A stretch of 64,000 nt of DNA from Methanothrix thermoacetophila PT (GTDB taxonomy: Archaea; Halobacteriota; Methanosarcinia; Methanotrichales; Methanotrichaceae): positions 868,001 to 932,000 of the forward strand of contig NC_008553.1 in NCBI RefSeq assembly GCF_000014945.1, given 5' to 3'. A model generated the notes under the pieces. That model ran no database searches. It saw only the letters and a list, made by a program, of their open reading frames with translations, and was not told the origin of the DNA. The first letter of the stretch is position 1. Every line of letters starts with the position of its first letter. Positions 46,122 to 54,635 of the stretch are shown here, in pieces. The position numbers were made by a program, and so were the translations under genes.

Positions 46122-46640
46122 ATGCGGTGGTATTCATGTATCACGATGGCGTGTGTCATAATCATAGCTTCGCTCCCTGCCAGGGCGGTGACCGTCTGCG
46201 GAGAAGGATGCGATTTCTCGAGCGTGCAGGAGGCGATAAATGCTGCCAGCGCTGGAGACACAATCGAGGTTCACAGCGGGATATACTTCGAGCACGTGTA
46301 CGTCTCGAAGAGCCTGACGCTTGTCGGCGTGGACACCGGTGGAGGAATGCCTGTGATAGACGCAGAAGGGATTGGCAGCGCCATAACGATAAGCGCAGAC
46401 AATGTGACCCTGAGGGGGTTCAGGGTCACGAACTCCGGTAGTTGCGGATGTGGCAATGCAGGAATAAAAGTTCTGTCCGACAACAACACAATCGCAGACA
46501 ACGTCGCGCAGGGCAACAAGTACGGGATCCATTGCACTGGAAGCAGGAACTCCTTCATGAGGAATGACATTCACGACAACGACATCAGCATGTACGATGA
46601 GGGCAAGGACAACGTATGGGATGTGAGAGAGGATGACTGA
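46122..46640 (+). CDS. Secreted NosD-like parallel beta-helix protein (short)
   Basis: 172 residues from ATG 46122, set by a GGAGG at 46110-46114. A signal peptide (CITMACVIIIASLPARAVT) leads into VQEAINAASAGDTIEVHSG, YVSKSLTLVGVD, VTLRGFRVTN, NAGIKVLSDNNTIADN and NDIHDND, the ladder of a right-handed parallel beta helix like NosD/PbH1 proteins. It has only about five or six coils, short for the family. No anchor is visible. Divergent from the ACT gene by ~78 bp. Confidence 0.82.
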   Translation: MRWYSCITMACVIIIASLPARAVTVCGEGCDFSSVQEAINAASAGDTIEVHSGIYFEHVYVSKSLTLVGVDTGGGMPVIDAEGIGSAITISADNVTLRGFRVTNSGSCGCGNAGIKVLSDNNTIADNVAQGNKYGIHCTGSRNSFMRNDIHDNDISMYDEGKDNVWDVREDD

Positions 46641-46978
46641 TCCCTACCACTGGTCTGTTTTTTATGACCTGAAATGAAGAGACCCGGGTCATGTTTATTT
46701 TTAAGCTCATATCCATAAAGATCATAGATCCTGATCGAGACTGACATTTCATGGATTTGCATTTTCATGGTTGCATCTGGTGTATCCGAATGAGAGTTTG
46801 AAACCAGAAATAAACGAGCCATCAGCTCTTGTTGTAAACTCTTTCCCGTTATTCGGACCCCTGCATCCCGCTGAACCAGCCGGGCGAGCCAATAATGATA
46901 GGCTGTGCTGCGTCTTGCTGGCTGAGAGGAGACATATAATACTAATATTAGATGACATATTAACATGGGGTATCGAAT
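46641..46978. other. Intergenic region with a degraded inverted-repeat element
   Basis: 338 bp, no supported gene. Positions 46783-46858 hold a degraded member of the TCCGAAT inverted-repeat family. An AT-rich tract with ATAATACTAATATTAG near 46937 is a likely promoter for the DUF2124 gene. Confidence 0.4.
46783..46858. repeat. Degraded short inverted-repeat element (copy C)
   Basis: Left end ATCCGAATGAGAGTTT and right end, read on the other strand, GTCCGAATAACGGGAAAGAG; the shared core is TCCGAAT. The size (~76 bp) matches copy B. Internal similarity to the other copies is low. Confidence 0.4.
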
Positions 46979-47434
46979 ATGGAGAAGATACAGGACGTCA
47001 AAGGGCTTGGAGGAATGCTGAATGGCTTCAGGGACATGGTTAAGGATTTCGAGAGCATCACGTTCATAGGATCTCCCGGATTCTGCACGCCATTCGCGCT
47101 CTTCCTGGGATATCCTGTGAGGGAGAAGAGGCTGGCATTCGTGCCTGGAGTGAGCCCGGAGAAGACACGCAGGGTCATCGCCACCGAATACGGCATGGAG
47201 CTGGGAGAGATGTGCTCCCCGGACGCGGATGTTCTCGTGGTGCTTGGGGGAATGGCCATGCCCAAGATCGGCGTCAGCATTGAAGATATGAGGCAACTTC
47301 TCGGAAAAATCCCCCACAAAAGTGTTATGGGAGTTTGCTTCATGGGGATATTCGAGAAGGCCGGATGGTGCGACAGCATAGAATTCGATTATGTGATGAA
47401 CACCATCATAGAGGGAGATATATCAAAAAGATAA
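46979..47434 (+). CDS. DUF2124 family protein
   Basis: 151 residues matching a family seen in methanogens (DUF2124): ITFIGSPGFCTPFALFLGYP, RLAFVPGVSPEKTRRV, VLVVLGGMAMPKIGVSIEDM and MGVCFMGIFEKAGW. The alternating beta-alpha pattern with glycine-rich turns suggests a Rossmann-like fold. Several conserved Cys (in GFC, EMC, GVC and GWC) hint at metal or thiol chemistry, but nothing is shown. It is cytoplasmic. Its 3' end overlaps the T-rich terminator of the convergent tRNA-Ile. Confidence 0.8.
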   Translation: MEKIQDVKGLGGMLNGFRDMVKDFESITFIGSPGFCTPFALFLGYPVREKRLAFVPGVSPEKTRRVIATEYGMELGEMCSPDADVLVVLGGMAMPKIGVSIEDMRQLLGKIPHKSVMGVCFMGIFEKAGWCDSIEFDYVMNTIIEGDISKR

Positions 47435-47441
47435 AAAAATA
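47425..47441 (-). terminator. Oligo-T terminator of tRNA-Ile
   Basis: On the reverse strand, immediately after the tRNA 3' end, the sequence reads ATTTTTTTATCTTTTTG, a typical archaeal oligo-T terminator. It overlaps the last codons of the convergent DUF2124 gene. Confidence 0.6.
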
Positions 47442-47515
47442 TGGGCCCGACGCGATTCGAACGCGTGACCTCACGGTTATCAGCCGTGCGCTCCGCCAGG
47501 CTAAGCTACGAGCCC
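47442..47515 (-). tRNA. tRNA-Ile (GAT)
   Basis: Reverse strand: acceptor GGGCTCG with CGGGCCC (one G-T pair), D arm GCTTAGCCTGGCGGAGC, anticodon stem CACGG/CCGTG with loop CTGATAA (anticodon GAT), T arm ACGCGTTCGAATCGCGT, discriminator A. 74 bases, no intron, no encoded CCA. It is flanked downstream by an oligo-T run. Confidence 0.94.
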
Positions 47516-47619
47516 GCGAACGTGGTGTTTGATAGAGCGTCCAGCTTATAACGTTTTCCCTTAGAGATGCACTCGGGCCTTGAGGTATGATTGCTGAATG
47601 CTCTGATAGGAGGTTTGAG

Positions 47620-48312
47620 ATGGGCCTTTTAGATCGCATGGGAACGATAGTCAGATCGAAGATGAGCAGGATAATGGACAAGATGGAGGATCCGAGAGAA
47701 GTGCTGGATTACTCCTATGAAAAGCAGCTCGAGCTGCTCCAGAATGTCAAGAGGGGCATTGCAGAGGTCGCCACCTCTAAGAAACGCCTGGAGCTCCAGC
47801 GCGCCAGGCTTGCACAGAACGCGGAGCAGCTCGAAGGGAAGGCGCGCGAAGCCCTGAACTCCGGAAGGGAGGATCTCGCAAGGCAGGCGCTCGAGAGAAA
47901 GGTATCCCTGCAGAACCAGATCGAGACCCTGGATGCGCAGATCGCCGAGCTCGATCGCGAGGAGCAGAAGCTCATCGCTGTGGAGACACGCCTCTCAACG
48001 AAGATAGAGACGCTTCGCGCCAGGAAGGAGGCGATAAAGGCGCAGTATTCAGCGGCTGAGGCGCAGGTCAAGGTGAGCGAATCTGTGACAGGCATAAGCG
48101 AGGAACTCGCGGACGTCGGTCTTGCGATACAGCGCGCCGAGGAGAAGACTGAAGGGATGAAGGCCCGCGCTGCAGCTCTCGATGATCTCCTCGAAAAGGG
48201 GGTTCTCGAGGACTACACCGGAGGAGATGCTCTGGATAGAGAACTCTCGAAGGCGAAAACATCAAGCGCCGTAGATGCGGAGCTGGCCAGGCTCAGGGGT
48301 GAGACGAAATGA
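47620..48312 (+). CDS. pspA: PspA/IM30 family membrane-stress protein
   Basis: 230 residues from ATG 47620, set by a GGAGG just upstream. The protein begins MGLLDRMGTIVRSKMSRIMD and is almost wholly coiled coil, as in the PspA/Vipp1/ESCRT-III family: an amphipathic N-terminal helix then long Glu/Arg/Lys/Gln-rich helices (residues ~25-190). These proteins polymerise on membranes to repair or stabilise them. The pspAA gene overlaps the stop by 4 bp, and pspAB and htpX follow in convergent orientation, making a compact envelope-stress locus. Confidence 0.92.
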   Translation: MGLLDRMGTIVRSKMSRIMDKMEDPREVLDYSYEKQLELLQNVKRGIAEVATSKKRLELQRARLAQNAEQLEGKAREALNSGREDLARQALERKVSLQNQIETLDAQIAELDREEQKLIAVETRLSTKIETLRARKEAIKAQYSAAEAQVKVSESVTGISEELADVGLAIQRAEEKTEGMKARAAALDDLLEKGVLEDYTGGDALDRELSKAKTSSAVDAELARLRGETK

Positions 48313-48587
48313 TCATCAGGATAATGGGCGAGGGCCAGTACAGGGCACCTGATGCCATCATCGAGGATCTCAACGCCATTGACAACCGCATCGTGGAGCT
48401 TGTGGAGAAGGGGGATCGTGAGGGGTTCAGGAACGAGCTGCTCAGGATGGTCTCGCTTGTCAGGGAGCGGTGTGAGCCGCTGGAGGCGAGCGAGATCGTA
48501 AAATCTGATCTGATTCTTCCGCCTTCGGATCTGACTTTCGAGGAGGCGAGGGGCATATTCAGGGGACAGGGTCTGATCGAGGATTAG
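48309..48587 (+). CDS. pspAA: PspA-associated protein PspAA
   Basis: 92 residues beginning MIIRIMGEGQYRAPDAIIED, the hallmark of the PspAA domain, followed by LVEKGDREGFRNELLRMVSLVRE and a C-terminal acidic segment. PspAA is a small partner found beside PspA in archaea and actinobacteria. Its ATG overlaps the pspA stop (ATGA), indicating translational coupling. Its 3' end overlaps the convergent pspAB by 4 bp. Confidence 0.88.
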   Translation: MIIRIMGEGQYRAPDAIIEDLNAIDNRIVELVEKGDREGFRNELLRMVSLVRERCEPLEASEIVKSDLILPPSDLTFEEARGIFRGQGLIED

Positions 48588-49156
48588 AGCGGCATCTCCC
48601 ATATGGGATACCACCGCTCCACGTTCTTTTCTATGGGGAGCTCCTCGGACATCACAGACCTCAGCCTGAGCTCCAGCGCGCTGTCCCGCTCCCTGCCGGG
48701 TTTTTCGCTGGCTGGGACAAAGGGGTAGTACGCGCCCAGCTTGAAGCTGAATATCCAGTAAACCTTGGAGTTGTTGGAAAACGGAAACACAGCGCATAGA
48801 AGCTGCTGGCCAAGCCCGCTGTCTGTGAGACTCCTGGAGACCATGTGAATTCCAGAGACGAGATCCTCGAAATCCTGGTCTGTGAGAACCACCCACAGAT
48901 AGCCGTAACTGTCGCTCTCGAGGCGGTATGCAGTGCCAGTCTCTCTCGAACCAAGCTTCAGCAGGTCCTCCACCTCGGCACGCGTGCGCTCGTACGTCGA
49001 TGACTCCAGAGGCTTTATGCAGATCGCTGCGTTTCCTGCTGGCTTAAGCCCGAGCTTCGCCTCGAGCGTGATTCTCGCTGTGGCTATGGCGAAGAGCCTC
49101 TCAGACTTCGGCTGTGGCAGCTTTGTGGTACCAAGAATAAAGTCGAGAAAGCCCAT
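48584..49156 (-). CDS. pspAB: PspA-associated protein PspAB
   Basis: 190 residues, start MGFLDFILGTTKLPQPKSERL, with the family segments YLWVVLTDQDFEDLVSGIH, LCAVFPF and YWIFSFKLGAYYPFVP. PspAB is a cytosolic/peripheral protein commonly encoded beside HtpX-type proteases and PspA. It is the second gene of an operon with htpX: its ATG shares a base with the htpX stop (49156). The biochemical role is unknown. Confidence 0.85.
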   Translation of the reverse strand: MGFLDFILGTTKLPQPKSERLFAIATARITLEAKLGLKPAGNAAICIKPLESSTYERTRAEVEDLLKLGSRETGTAYRLESDSYGYLWVVLTDQDFEDLVSGIHMVSRSLTDSGLGQQLLCAVFPFSNNSKVYWIFSFKLGAYYPFVPASEKPGRERDSALELRLRSVMSEELPIEKNVERWYPIWEMPL

Positions 49157-50028
49157 CAGAGAATCTCCCTCTCAAGACGCTCGAGCGCCGCAATTCTCGC
49201 CTCGATGGGGGGATGTGTTGAGAGGAGGTTCGCTATGGCGCCCGTGGGAATTATGAAGAATGCGTTCATCCCCTCCACCTTCCTGAGATCCTCCCTCGGG
49301 ATCCTGGCCATGGTACCGCTGATCTTCATGAGTGCAGATACGAGAGCCGAGGGCCTTCCTGTTATGATGGCCGATCCCCTGTCCGCCGAGAACTCCCTGT
49401 ACCTTGAGAGAGTCCTTATGAGTATGAAGCTCACGATCCACACAATCAGGGAGACGAGCCAAACAGCGAAGAGGTTGCCTGACTCCCGGTCGCGCCTGTC
49501 GCCCAGGAAGAATATGTTCTGGACTATCACAGATGCCACTGTCGAGAGGAAGCTCGCGATCGTCATCACCGCCACATCTCTGTTTTTGATGTGTGACAGC
49601 TCGTGGGCGAGAACCGCCTCCAGCTCGCTTTTATCAAGTCTTCTGAGAAGACCTGTGGTGACTGCGACCACGGAGCTTGACTGGCTCCGGCCGGTGGCAA
49701 ATGCATTGGGTATGTCTGTGCGAACGATCGCTATCCTGGGCTTTGGAAGACCTGCTATTGCGCAGAGCCTCCCCACGAGCTCGTGCAGCTCAGGAGCCTC
49801 GCTCTCAGAGACGATCCGCGCGCCGACACTTGCGAGGGCGATCTTGTCCGAGTAGAAGTACTGTATGAAGAGAAACAAGCCCATGATCAGGACAACTCCC
49901 TGTATGCCCACCCCCATTGCCATTATGACGTTTATGAATATCAGGTATACAGCTGCAAGCAAGAACATCGTCAGAAGCATTCTCGCCTGCAGGCCCCGAT
50001 CTGCGCTCCATCGTACCATGACTCTCAC
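49156..50028 (-). CDS. htpX: HtpX-like M48 membrane protease
   Basis: 290 residues. Four hydrophobic stretches (~20-35, 43-58, 155-175, 185-205) anchor it in the membrane; the zinc motif HELSH (His142, Glu143, His146) lies in AVLAHELSHIKNRDV and the third ligand region follows in REFSADRGSAIITG. M48 HtpX proteases cleave damaged membrane proteins. It shares an operon with pspAB, next to pspA-pspAA, so it probably acts in the same envelope-stress response. A reverse-strand TATA element lies at 50053-50061. The start may be ATG 50028 or 50019. Confidence 0.93.
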   Translation of the reverse strand: MRVMVRWSADRGLQARMLLTMFLLAAVYLIFINVIMAMGVGIQGVVLIMGLFLFIQYFYSDKIALASVGARIVSESEAPELHELVGRLCAIAGLPKPRIAIVRTDIPNAFATGRSQSSSVVAVTTGLLRRLDKSELEAVLAHELSHIKNRDVAVMTIASFLSTVASVIVQNIFFLGDRRDRESGNLFAVWLVSLIVWIVSFILIRTLSRYREFSADRGSAIITGRPSALVSALMKISGTMARIPREDLRKVEGMNAFFIIPTGAIANLLSTHPPIEARIAALERLEREIL

Positions 50029-50052
50029 CTCAATGCAGGATATGGTTCATGA

Positions 50053-50061
50053 GATATAAAG
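50053..50061 (-). promoter_or_regulatory. Probable TATA box of htpX-pspAB
   Basis: On the reverse strand CTTTATATC is 25-33 bases before the htpX ATG at 50028. Confidence 0.45.
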
Positions 50062-50159
50062 CGATTTGTTGCTAGATGCCATATCCGGGACGAAATCGAT
50101 AAGATCGCTCGGATAAGCTGAAAATTTAGCATGAATTTATAAAAATGAAATATATCATA

Positions 50160-51384
50160 AAGATGTCTCACTTTTTGAGCCGCGGTTCTAATTTAAAGAT
50201 TTTTAATCATATAATAATATTAATAAATTTTTAAGATATTATGTAATTACTTAAAATAAATATTATATATAGCTTTATCTTTTATATGTTAAATTTTAAA
50301 TTTTTGCATTTTTTTGTATAACTCATTAATTATATCTAGTTAAAAAGCTACTATTTTAAATATATCAAAAATTAATATTTAATTTTATTGATTATATAAA
50401 AACGTGTGACCGCCGATTTAAGCAAAATTAGATGTTTTAGTTCAAATTATGTTTATAATTAAACCAATACTATAATTAGTTTTATCACCGATGAGATGAA
50501 TGCATGGATGGTATGATTTATTTTTATAGTTCATGTATTAAATTAATTTTGGTGGCGCTTTATTCCTATATGTTATGGGTTTCAGGTTATGCAATTTTAT
50601 GAAATCCTCTTCAGAGCAGTTTTTTATGTAATGAATGAGGGGTATGCGCGCAAAAGGAGGCAAATTCACATAACATTTGGAATAAATGAGCTGACAGAAT
50701 ATATGATTTTCAAAGCACATCTGGATCTCAATACCATATGATATGCGAATAAAATCCGGCATAGCGGTGGCATCGATACAAAACCTTAAATGACGATCAT
50801 GCGTGAAGTTGCAAGAGATAAAAATCGATCGCTCTTATCCCCCGCTGGCTATGTGAAAATGTCGGCGCTCTTATACATTTGATGACCTGCCCGAAGAGCA
50901 GTGGTCATGCTATGTCTTCCTGGCGAATGAATGAGTGCTATCACCAACCACATCGCATGCTCACAAGTTGCCATGCGCATGAGGAGAAACCGATATCTGC
51001 AGATGGATGCACATGGATCACATCACAGCTCCGATAGACTCCATCGAATTGCTCACTACATTCGTCCGCAGTGAGGAACAGATAGACGTTTGATTTGCAT
51101 CCATCAAGACCACGTGACTTGCCAGACAAAGATAACACAAGCGAATGTATATAAAAATTATACAAAATTAGTACAGTAGATAAATTGCTTTTAAAAAATA
51201 AACTTTTTTTCGTGTCAATAAATTTATTTTAGTGATTTGTAAATAAATAATATATTTTTATGTATTTAAATTTGTATAAAACCAAGTGAGATATAAAATA
51301 TCTTCATATAGAAAACCTATTAGGCTGGATGTTCTGGTGTTGGAATTAAGATAAGCTCACGTCGCTCAAAAAGTGAGACTTCTT
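50160..51384. mobile_element. AT-rich gene-poor island bounded by 21-bp inverted repeats
   Basis: The left end AAGATGTCTCACTTTTTGAG (50160-) and the right end (51364-51384) are inverted copies matching at 20 of 21 positions; the perfect core GTCTCACTTTTTGAGC is at 50165-50180 and 51364-51379. Between them ~1.2 kb is far richer in A+T than the rest of the window, especially 50190-50470 and 51150-51320. No convincing gene lies inside: short frames at 50538-50762 and 50941-51165 have no recognisable features. A repeat copy lies at 50868-50973. It may be a non-autonomous or decayed transposon, or a silenced insertion. No obvious target duplication was seen. Confidence 0.5.
50868..50973 (+). repeat. 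Direct repeat, copy 1 (partner at 54413-54528)
   Basis: About 105 bp closely matching 54413-54528. Shared blocks include CATTTGATGAC, GAGCAGTGGTCATG, and a long identical stretch beginning GAGTGCTATCACCAACCACA and ending CATCGCATGC, then ACAAGTTGCCA. The copies are in the same orientation and 3.5 kb apart. Confidence 0.75.
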
Positions 51385-51887
51385 GCGGGTTGCGGTATCC
51401 CGCTATATATTTGGATCTGCCACCCTGCAACACCTGTGTCTGCGATCTCAGAGATCCGAATTGTATCAAGCTTTTCGAGATCGCTGCAGTCTTCACTCAG
51501 AAGTCGTCTTAAAGTATCTGATGCTATCGGTACACCACCTTCCGTAATGACAACTCCTGGGCATTCCAGATCTGCACAATCGAGCCTCTGGGCCAGATTT
51601 CGAAGCGAGGCTCATGTGGTTGAACTGTCCGAGAGGCGAGTTCTGACAGCCTCAACCAGTTGCATTCGGCTTTGCCCCTTTCTACAATGTTAACGGCGCC
51701 GAATCACAGGAGGAGCCTTGAGGCGATTTTGAGACGACCGCTCATATATTGCAAGCTGTGCTGGAAAAGGCATTATTTGCCAGGGGCAACATCGCAGAAC
51801 CAGTGGTTTTACATGGCTAGAGACGAACCAAAAAGATCATCCCATTTGGGAGAAAGGAATATTAAAGATGCGTCCTCACTCCGCATC
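51385..51887. other. Leader region upstream of the homoaconitase-type gene
   Basis: About 500 bp without a supported gene. An open frame continues upstream of the first enzyme's start but its sequence is not conserved-looking. Positions 51545-51615 resemble 21037-21105. A purine-rich AGAAAGGAATATTAAAGATG near 51850 may be leader or an upstream start context. Confidence 0.35.
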
Positions 51888-52373
51888 ATGATCAGGGGCA
51901 GGGCATGGGTCTTTGGGGATGATGTTGATACAGATGTAATAATTCCAGGGAAATACCTCAGGACAAAGGATCTGCGCGAGCTGGCGGAGCACGTCATGGA
52001 GGGTCTGGATCCGTCGTTCTCATCAAAGGTCCAGCCAGGGGATGTTATAGTAGCAGGCAAGAACTTCGGGTGCGGCTCTTCCAGGGAGCAGGCCCCGCTT
52101 GCCCTGAAGCTCGCAGGAATATCATGCATCGTCGCCCGATCCTTCGCCAGGATATTTTACAGGAACGCCATAAACATCGGTCTCCCTCTCATTGAGGCAG
52201 ATGTCATGTGCGAGCCGGGGGAGGTCGTGGAGGTAGATCTCTCCCGGGGGAGGGTCATCGCAGGCGGAAGGGAATATACCGGCAGAAAACTTCCGGACTT
52301 CCTGATGGAGATCCTGAACGATGGAGGGCTCGTGGCCCACAGAAGAAAGCAAAGGGAGCGCGGTCTGATTTGA
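51888..52373 (+). CDS. hacB: Homoaconitase/isopropylmalate isomerase small subunit (homoaconitase type favoured)
   Basis: 161 residues from ATG 51888: [20 protein letters not shown] then LRTKD, followed by the swivelling-domain motifs [19 protein letters not shown] and [20 protein letters not shown]. The family includes leucine-pathway isopropylmalate isomerase and methanogen homoaconitase, which makes the 2-oxosuberate side chain of coenzyme B. The loop YLRT is, as I recall from work on the Methanocaldococcus proteins, the homoaconitase form (isopropylmalate isomerases have a different pair after YL). The large subunit is not in the window. The gene overlaps the next one by TTGA. An upstream ATG at 51813 is possible. 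Confidence 0.8.
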   Translation: MIRGRAWVFGDDVDTDVIIPGKYLRTKDLRELAEHVMEGLDPSFSSKVQPGDVIVAGKNFGCGSSREQAPLALKLAGISCIVARSFARIFYRNAINIGLPLIEADVMCEPGEVVEVDLSRGRVIAGGREYTGRKLPDFLMEILNDGGLVAHRRKQRERGLI

Positions 52374-53200
52374 TATTCCCAGAGGACTACAAGCAGATAG
52401 GCGTATCAAGAGAGCCCAGGCATGGCGATCCTGTGTACTTTGCAACCAAGTACCTGATATCGTATGACGGGAACGAGATCAGCATTTACAGGATTGAGAG
52501 CGAGGGAGAGGGGTTCATGAGAAGGGCGAAGCATGTTGAACTCCTCTCCAGCGGCGAAGAGATAGCTGAGTATCCGGAGATTGTGAACACGAGGAACAGG
52601 GCGCATCTCATAAGACTGGCGATGGACATCTGCAGGGGAGATGTCAATACTGTCATCTTCAGGGGTCCGGATGAGCATGTTACCTTCGTCCACGACCCTG
52701 ATCCAGGAGCGATAACAGAGATTGAGATCCTGGATGTCCAGCCTCCCGAGCCGCCGTGGCTTGTGTATGTCATAGAACGGCTTGAGGAATGCGGTATCAT
52801 AGGAGATCTGACAATGAGCTTCAAGCCCAGAGTTCTCGACCTCAGGAGTTTCAAGGGGGATGATGTCTACTTTCCGTGCAGGGCATCCGGCCTTGGAAGA
52901 TCGCTCGATGCTGACAGGGTCATGGCCGCCATGCCAAAGATCGTGGGATGCGAGATATCCAGGGAGATCTTCAGAGCTGTCTATGGTGGGAGAGCGCACA
53001 GGTTCACCAACATATGCCCTGTGAGCGGAGATCTTTTGATTCCAGAAGGCCCGTTTATCACCAGATGCTGCAGGTCGGAGCGGAGGGGTTTGATCAGGTT
53101 GCACGGTCATACTGGTGTCGTGGTCCACTGGGGTGACGGGCCGCATCAGATAGAGCAGGCGCTGAGAATGCTGGCCGAATCGATAAGGGGGAGTAAATGA
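52370..53200 (+). CDS. Unknown protein in the coenzyme B/leucine-type operon
   Basis: 276 residues from a TTG at 52370 overlapping the previous stop (TTGA); its own stop overlaps the next ATG (ATGA), so it sits tightly inside a three-gene operon. No signal peptide or membrane helix. The N-terminal ~110 residues are beta-rich ([17 protein letters not shown]); the C-terminal half has [15 protein letters not shown] and a Cys/His cluster near 225-260: [17 protein letters not shown], then TRCCRS and [15 protein letters not shown], which could bind metal. I do not recognise a family. Position implies a role in the pathway of its neighbours or in maturing their Fe-S enzyme (inference). Confidence 0.7.
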   Translation: MIFPEDYKQIGVSREPRHGDPVYFATKYLISYDGNEISIYRIESEGEGFMRRAKHVELLSSGEEIAEYPEIVNTRNRAHLIRLAMDICRGDVNTVIFRGPDEHVTFVHDPDPGAITEIEILDVQPPEPPWLVYVIERLEECGIIGDLTMSFKPRVLDLRSFKGDDVYFPCRASGLGRSLDADRVMAAMPKIVGCEISREIFRAVYGGRAHRFTNICPVSGDLLIPEGPFITRCCRSERRGLIRLHGHTGVVVHWGDGPHQIEQALRMLAESIRGSK

Positions 53201-54168
53201 AGAAAATCGCTCTTGTGCCGGGCGATGGCATCGGGCCTGAGGTCATATCGAGCGCTCTTCGTGTCTTGAATGCAGCAGGATTCGATGGGGAGCTCGTAGA
53301 GTTCGATATAGGCTATGGCAGATGGAGGCGTGATGGAAAGGCCATAACAGATGATGATATAGAAAGGATGAAGGATTGCGACTGCATACTCTTCGGGGCG
53401 ATCACGACTCCTCCTGATCCTGGTTATAGGAGTGTCCTGATAAGGATAAGAAAGGAGCTGGACCTGTATGCGAACATACGCCCCCTGCGCTCGAGCAGGA
53501 TCGATGTGATCATTGTGAGGGAGAACACCGAGGGGCTGTATTCAGGTCTGGAGATGCTCGGCGATGAAGAGGCCAGGACCGTGCGTGTCATAACGAGAAA
53601 GGGGAGCCAGAGGATAGCCGAGGTGGCGTGCAGGATCGCATCGGAACGCAAACATCTCACAATAATACACAAGGCGAACGTCCTGAAGAGCGACGTGCTG
53701 TTTTTAAAAACATGCAGGGAGGTCGCTGAAAGGTATGGAATCAGGTATGATGATATGCTGGTTGATGCCGCGGCATACAACATGGTGATAAGGCCGGAGA
53801 TGTTTGATGTGATGGTGACGACAAATCTCTTCGGGGACATTCTCAGCGATGAGGGCGCCGGCATTGTCGGCAGCCTGGGGCTCTGCGCCAGCGCGAATCT
53901 GGGCGATCGCTGGGCGCTCTTCGAGCCGATACACGGCAGCGCGCCCGACATTGCAGGCAATGGCATAGCAAACCCGGTGGGAGCCATACGGAGCGCTGCG
54001 ATGATGCTCGAGTGGTTCGGTGAGATGGAGAGGGCGCAGTCGATCCATCAGGCGGTGGACCGCACGCTCTCGAAAGGGGTGAAAACGCCGGATCTGGGCG
54101 GCTTGTGCACGACATCTGAGTTCACAGATGCGGTCATCGATGAGATGAGGCGCGCCGGAGCATGTTGA
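53197..54168 (+). CDS. aksF: Homoisocitrate/3-isopropylmalate dehydrogenase (AksF/LeuB)
   Basis: 323 residues of the beta-decarboxylating dehydrogenase family: [12 protein letters not shown] at the start, [36 protein letters not shown], the catalytic Lys in [24 protein letters not shown] and [15 protein letters not shown]. Family members oxidise isopropylmalate (LeuB) or homoisocitrate-type acids of coenzyme B synthesis (AksF). The FGAITxP segment and the neighbour with a homoaconitase-type loop favour AksF; LeuB remains possible. It is the third gene of the operon, with a 4-bp overlap. Confidence 0.82.
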   Translation: MKKIALVPGDGIGPEVISSALRVLNAAGFDGELVEFDIGYGRWRRDGKAITDDDIERMKDCDCILFGAITTPPDPGYRSVLIRIRKELDLYANIRPLRSSRIDVIIVRENTEGLYSGLEMLGDEEARTVRVITRKGSQRIAEVACRIASERKHLTIIHKANVLKSDVLFLKTCREVAERYGIRYDDMLVDAAAYNMVIRPEMFDVMVTTNLFGDILSDEGAGIVGSLGLCASANLGDRWALFEPIHGSAPDIAGNGIANPVGAIRSAAMMLEWFGEMERAQSIHQAVDRTLSKGVKTPDLGGLCTTSEFTDAVIDEMRRAGAC

Positions 54169-54635
54169 GGAGCAGATTGATCTTCTACAACATTTATCTG
54201 TCATGTTCACTATCATGACCCAGACTGTGCAATCTTTTCAAGATCGAGACGCTCCTTTTTCTACATGGACTCATCGGTCGAGTCGCAGGAGCGGCAATTT
54301 CTGACGTGCCCAACCAGCAGCAACCGACTTCTTCTCTTTCCGCCAGGTTACTGATCTGTCAAATCACAGAGACGAACCATGTAAAAATTCACACAAATTG
54401 AATTAATTTTTCGCTTTTATCCATTTGATGACTTGCCCGAAGGAGCAGTGGTCATGTTATGCGTTTGTGTCGAATGAACGAGTGCTATCACCAACCACAT
54501 CGCATGCCCTACAACCTACAAGTTGCCACACACATATGTGCGTTAATTTTTACCCTTATCGGAAATACTTATATCTAATAAGTATCTTAAATACTTATCT
54601 AGAGTACGTATCAAAGGTACTGGTGGGTGGTGTGG
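54169..54635. other. Intergenic region with a repeat copy
   Basis: 467 bp. The second copy of the ~105-bp direct repeat is at 54413-54528. Around 54560-54600 an AT-rich tract repeats AAGTATCTTAAATACTTAT-like blocks (TACTTATATCTAATAAGTA is palindromic), a plausible promoter/operator for the protease gene. No gene is supported. Confidence 0.4.
54413..54528 (+). repeat. Direct repeat, copy 2 (partner at 50868-50973)
   Basis: Same sequence as copy 1 with small insertions (for example ACAACCTACAAGTTGCC against TCACAAGTTGCC). It has no coding potential. Together the copies enclose the three-gene operon. Confidence 0.75.

Noticed and set aside
50538-50762. 74-codon frame on the reverse strand inside the AT-rich island
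   Set aside because: No ribosome site, no recognisable motif, and AT-rich composition gives chance amino acid content; kept only as part of the island.
50941-51165. 74-codon reverse frame inside the island
   Set aside because: It overlaps the non-coding direct repeat copy 1, whose partner copy does not preserve the frame.
50160-51384. Replication origin in the AT-rich island
   Set aside because: No Orc1/Cdc6 gene or repeated origin-recognition boxes nearby; AT-richness alone is insufficient.
51373-51693. 106-codon forward frame upstream of the homoaconitase-type gene
   Set aside because: Ser/Arg-rich chance translation, begins at the inverted repeat, no family resemblance or ribosome site.
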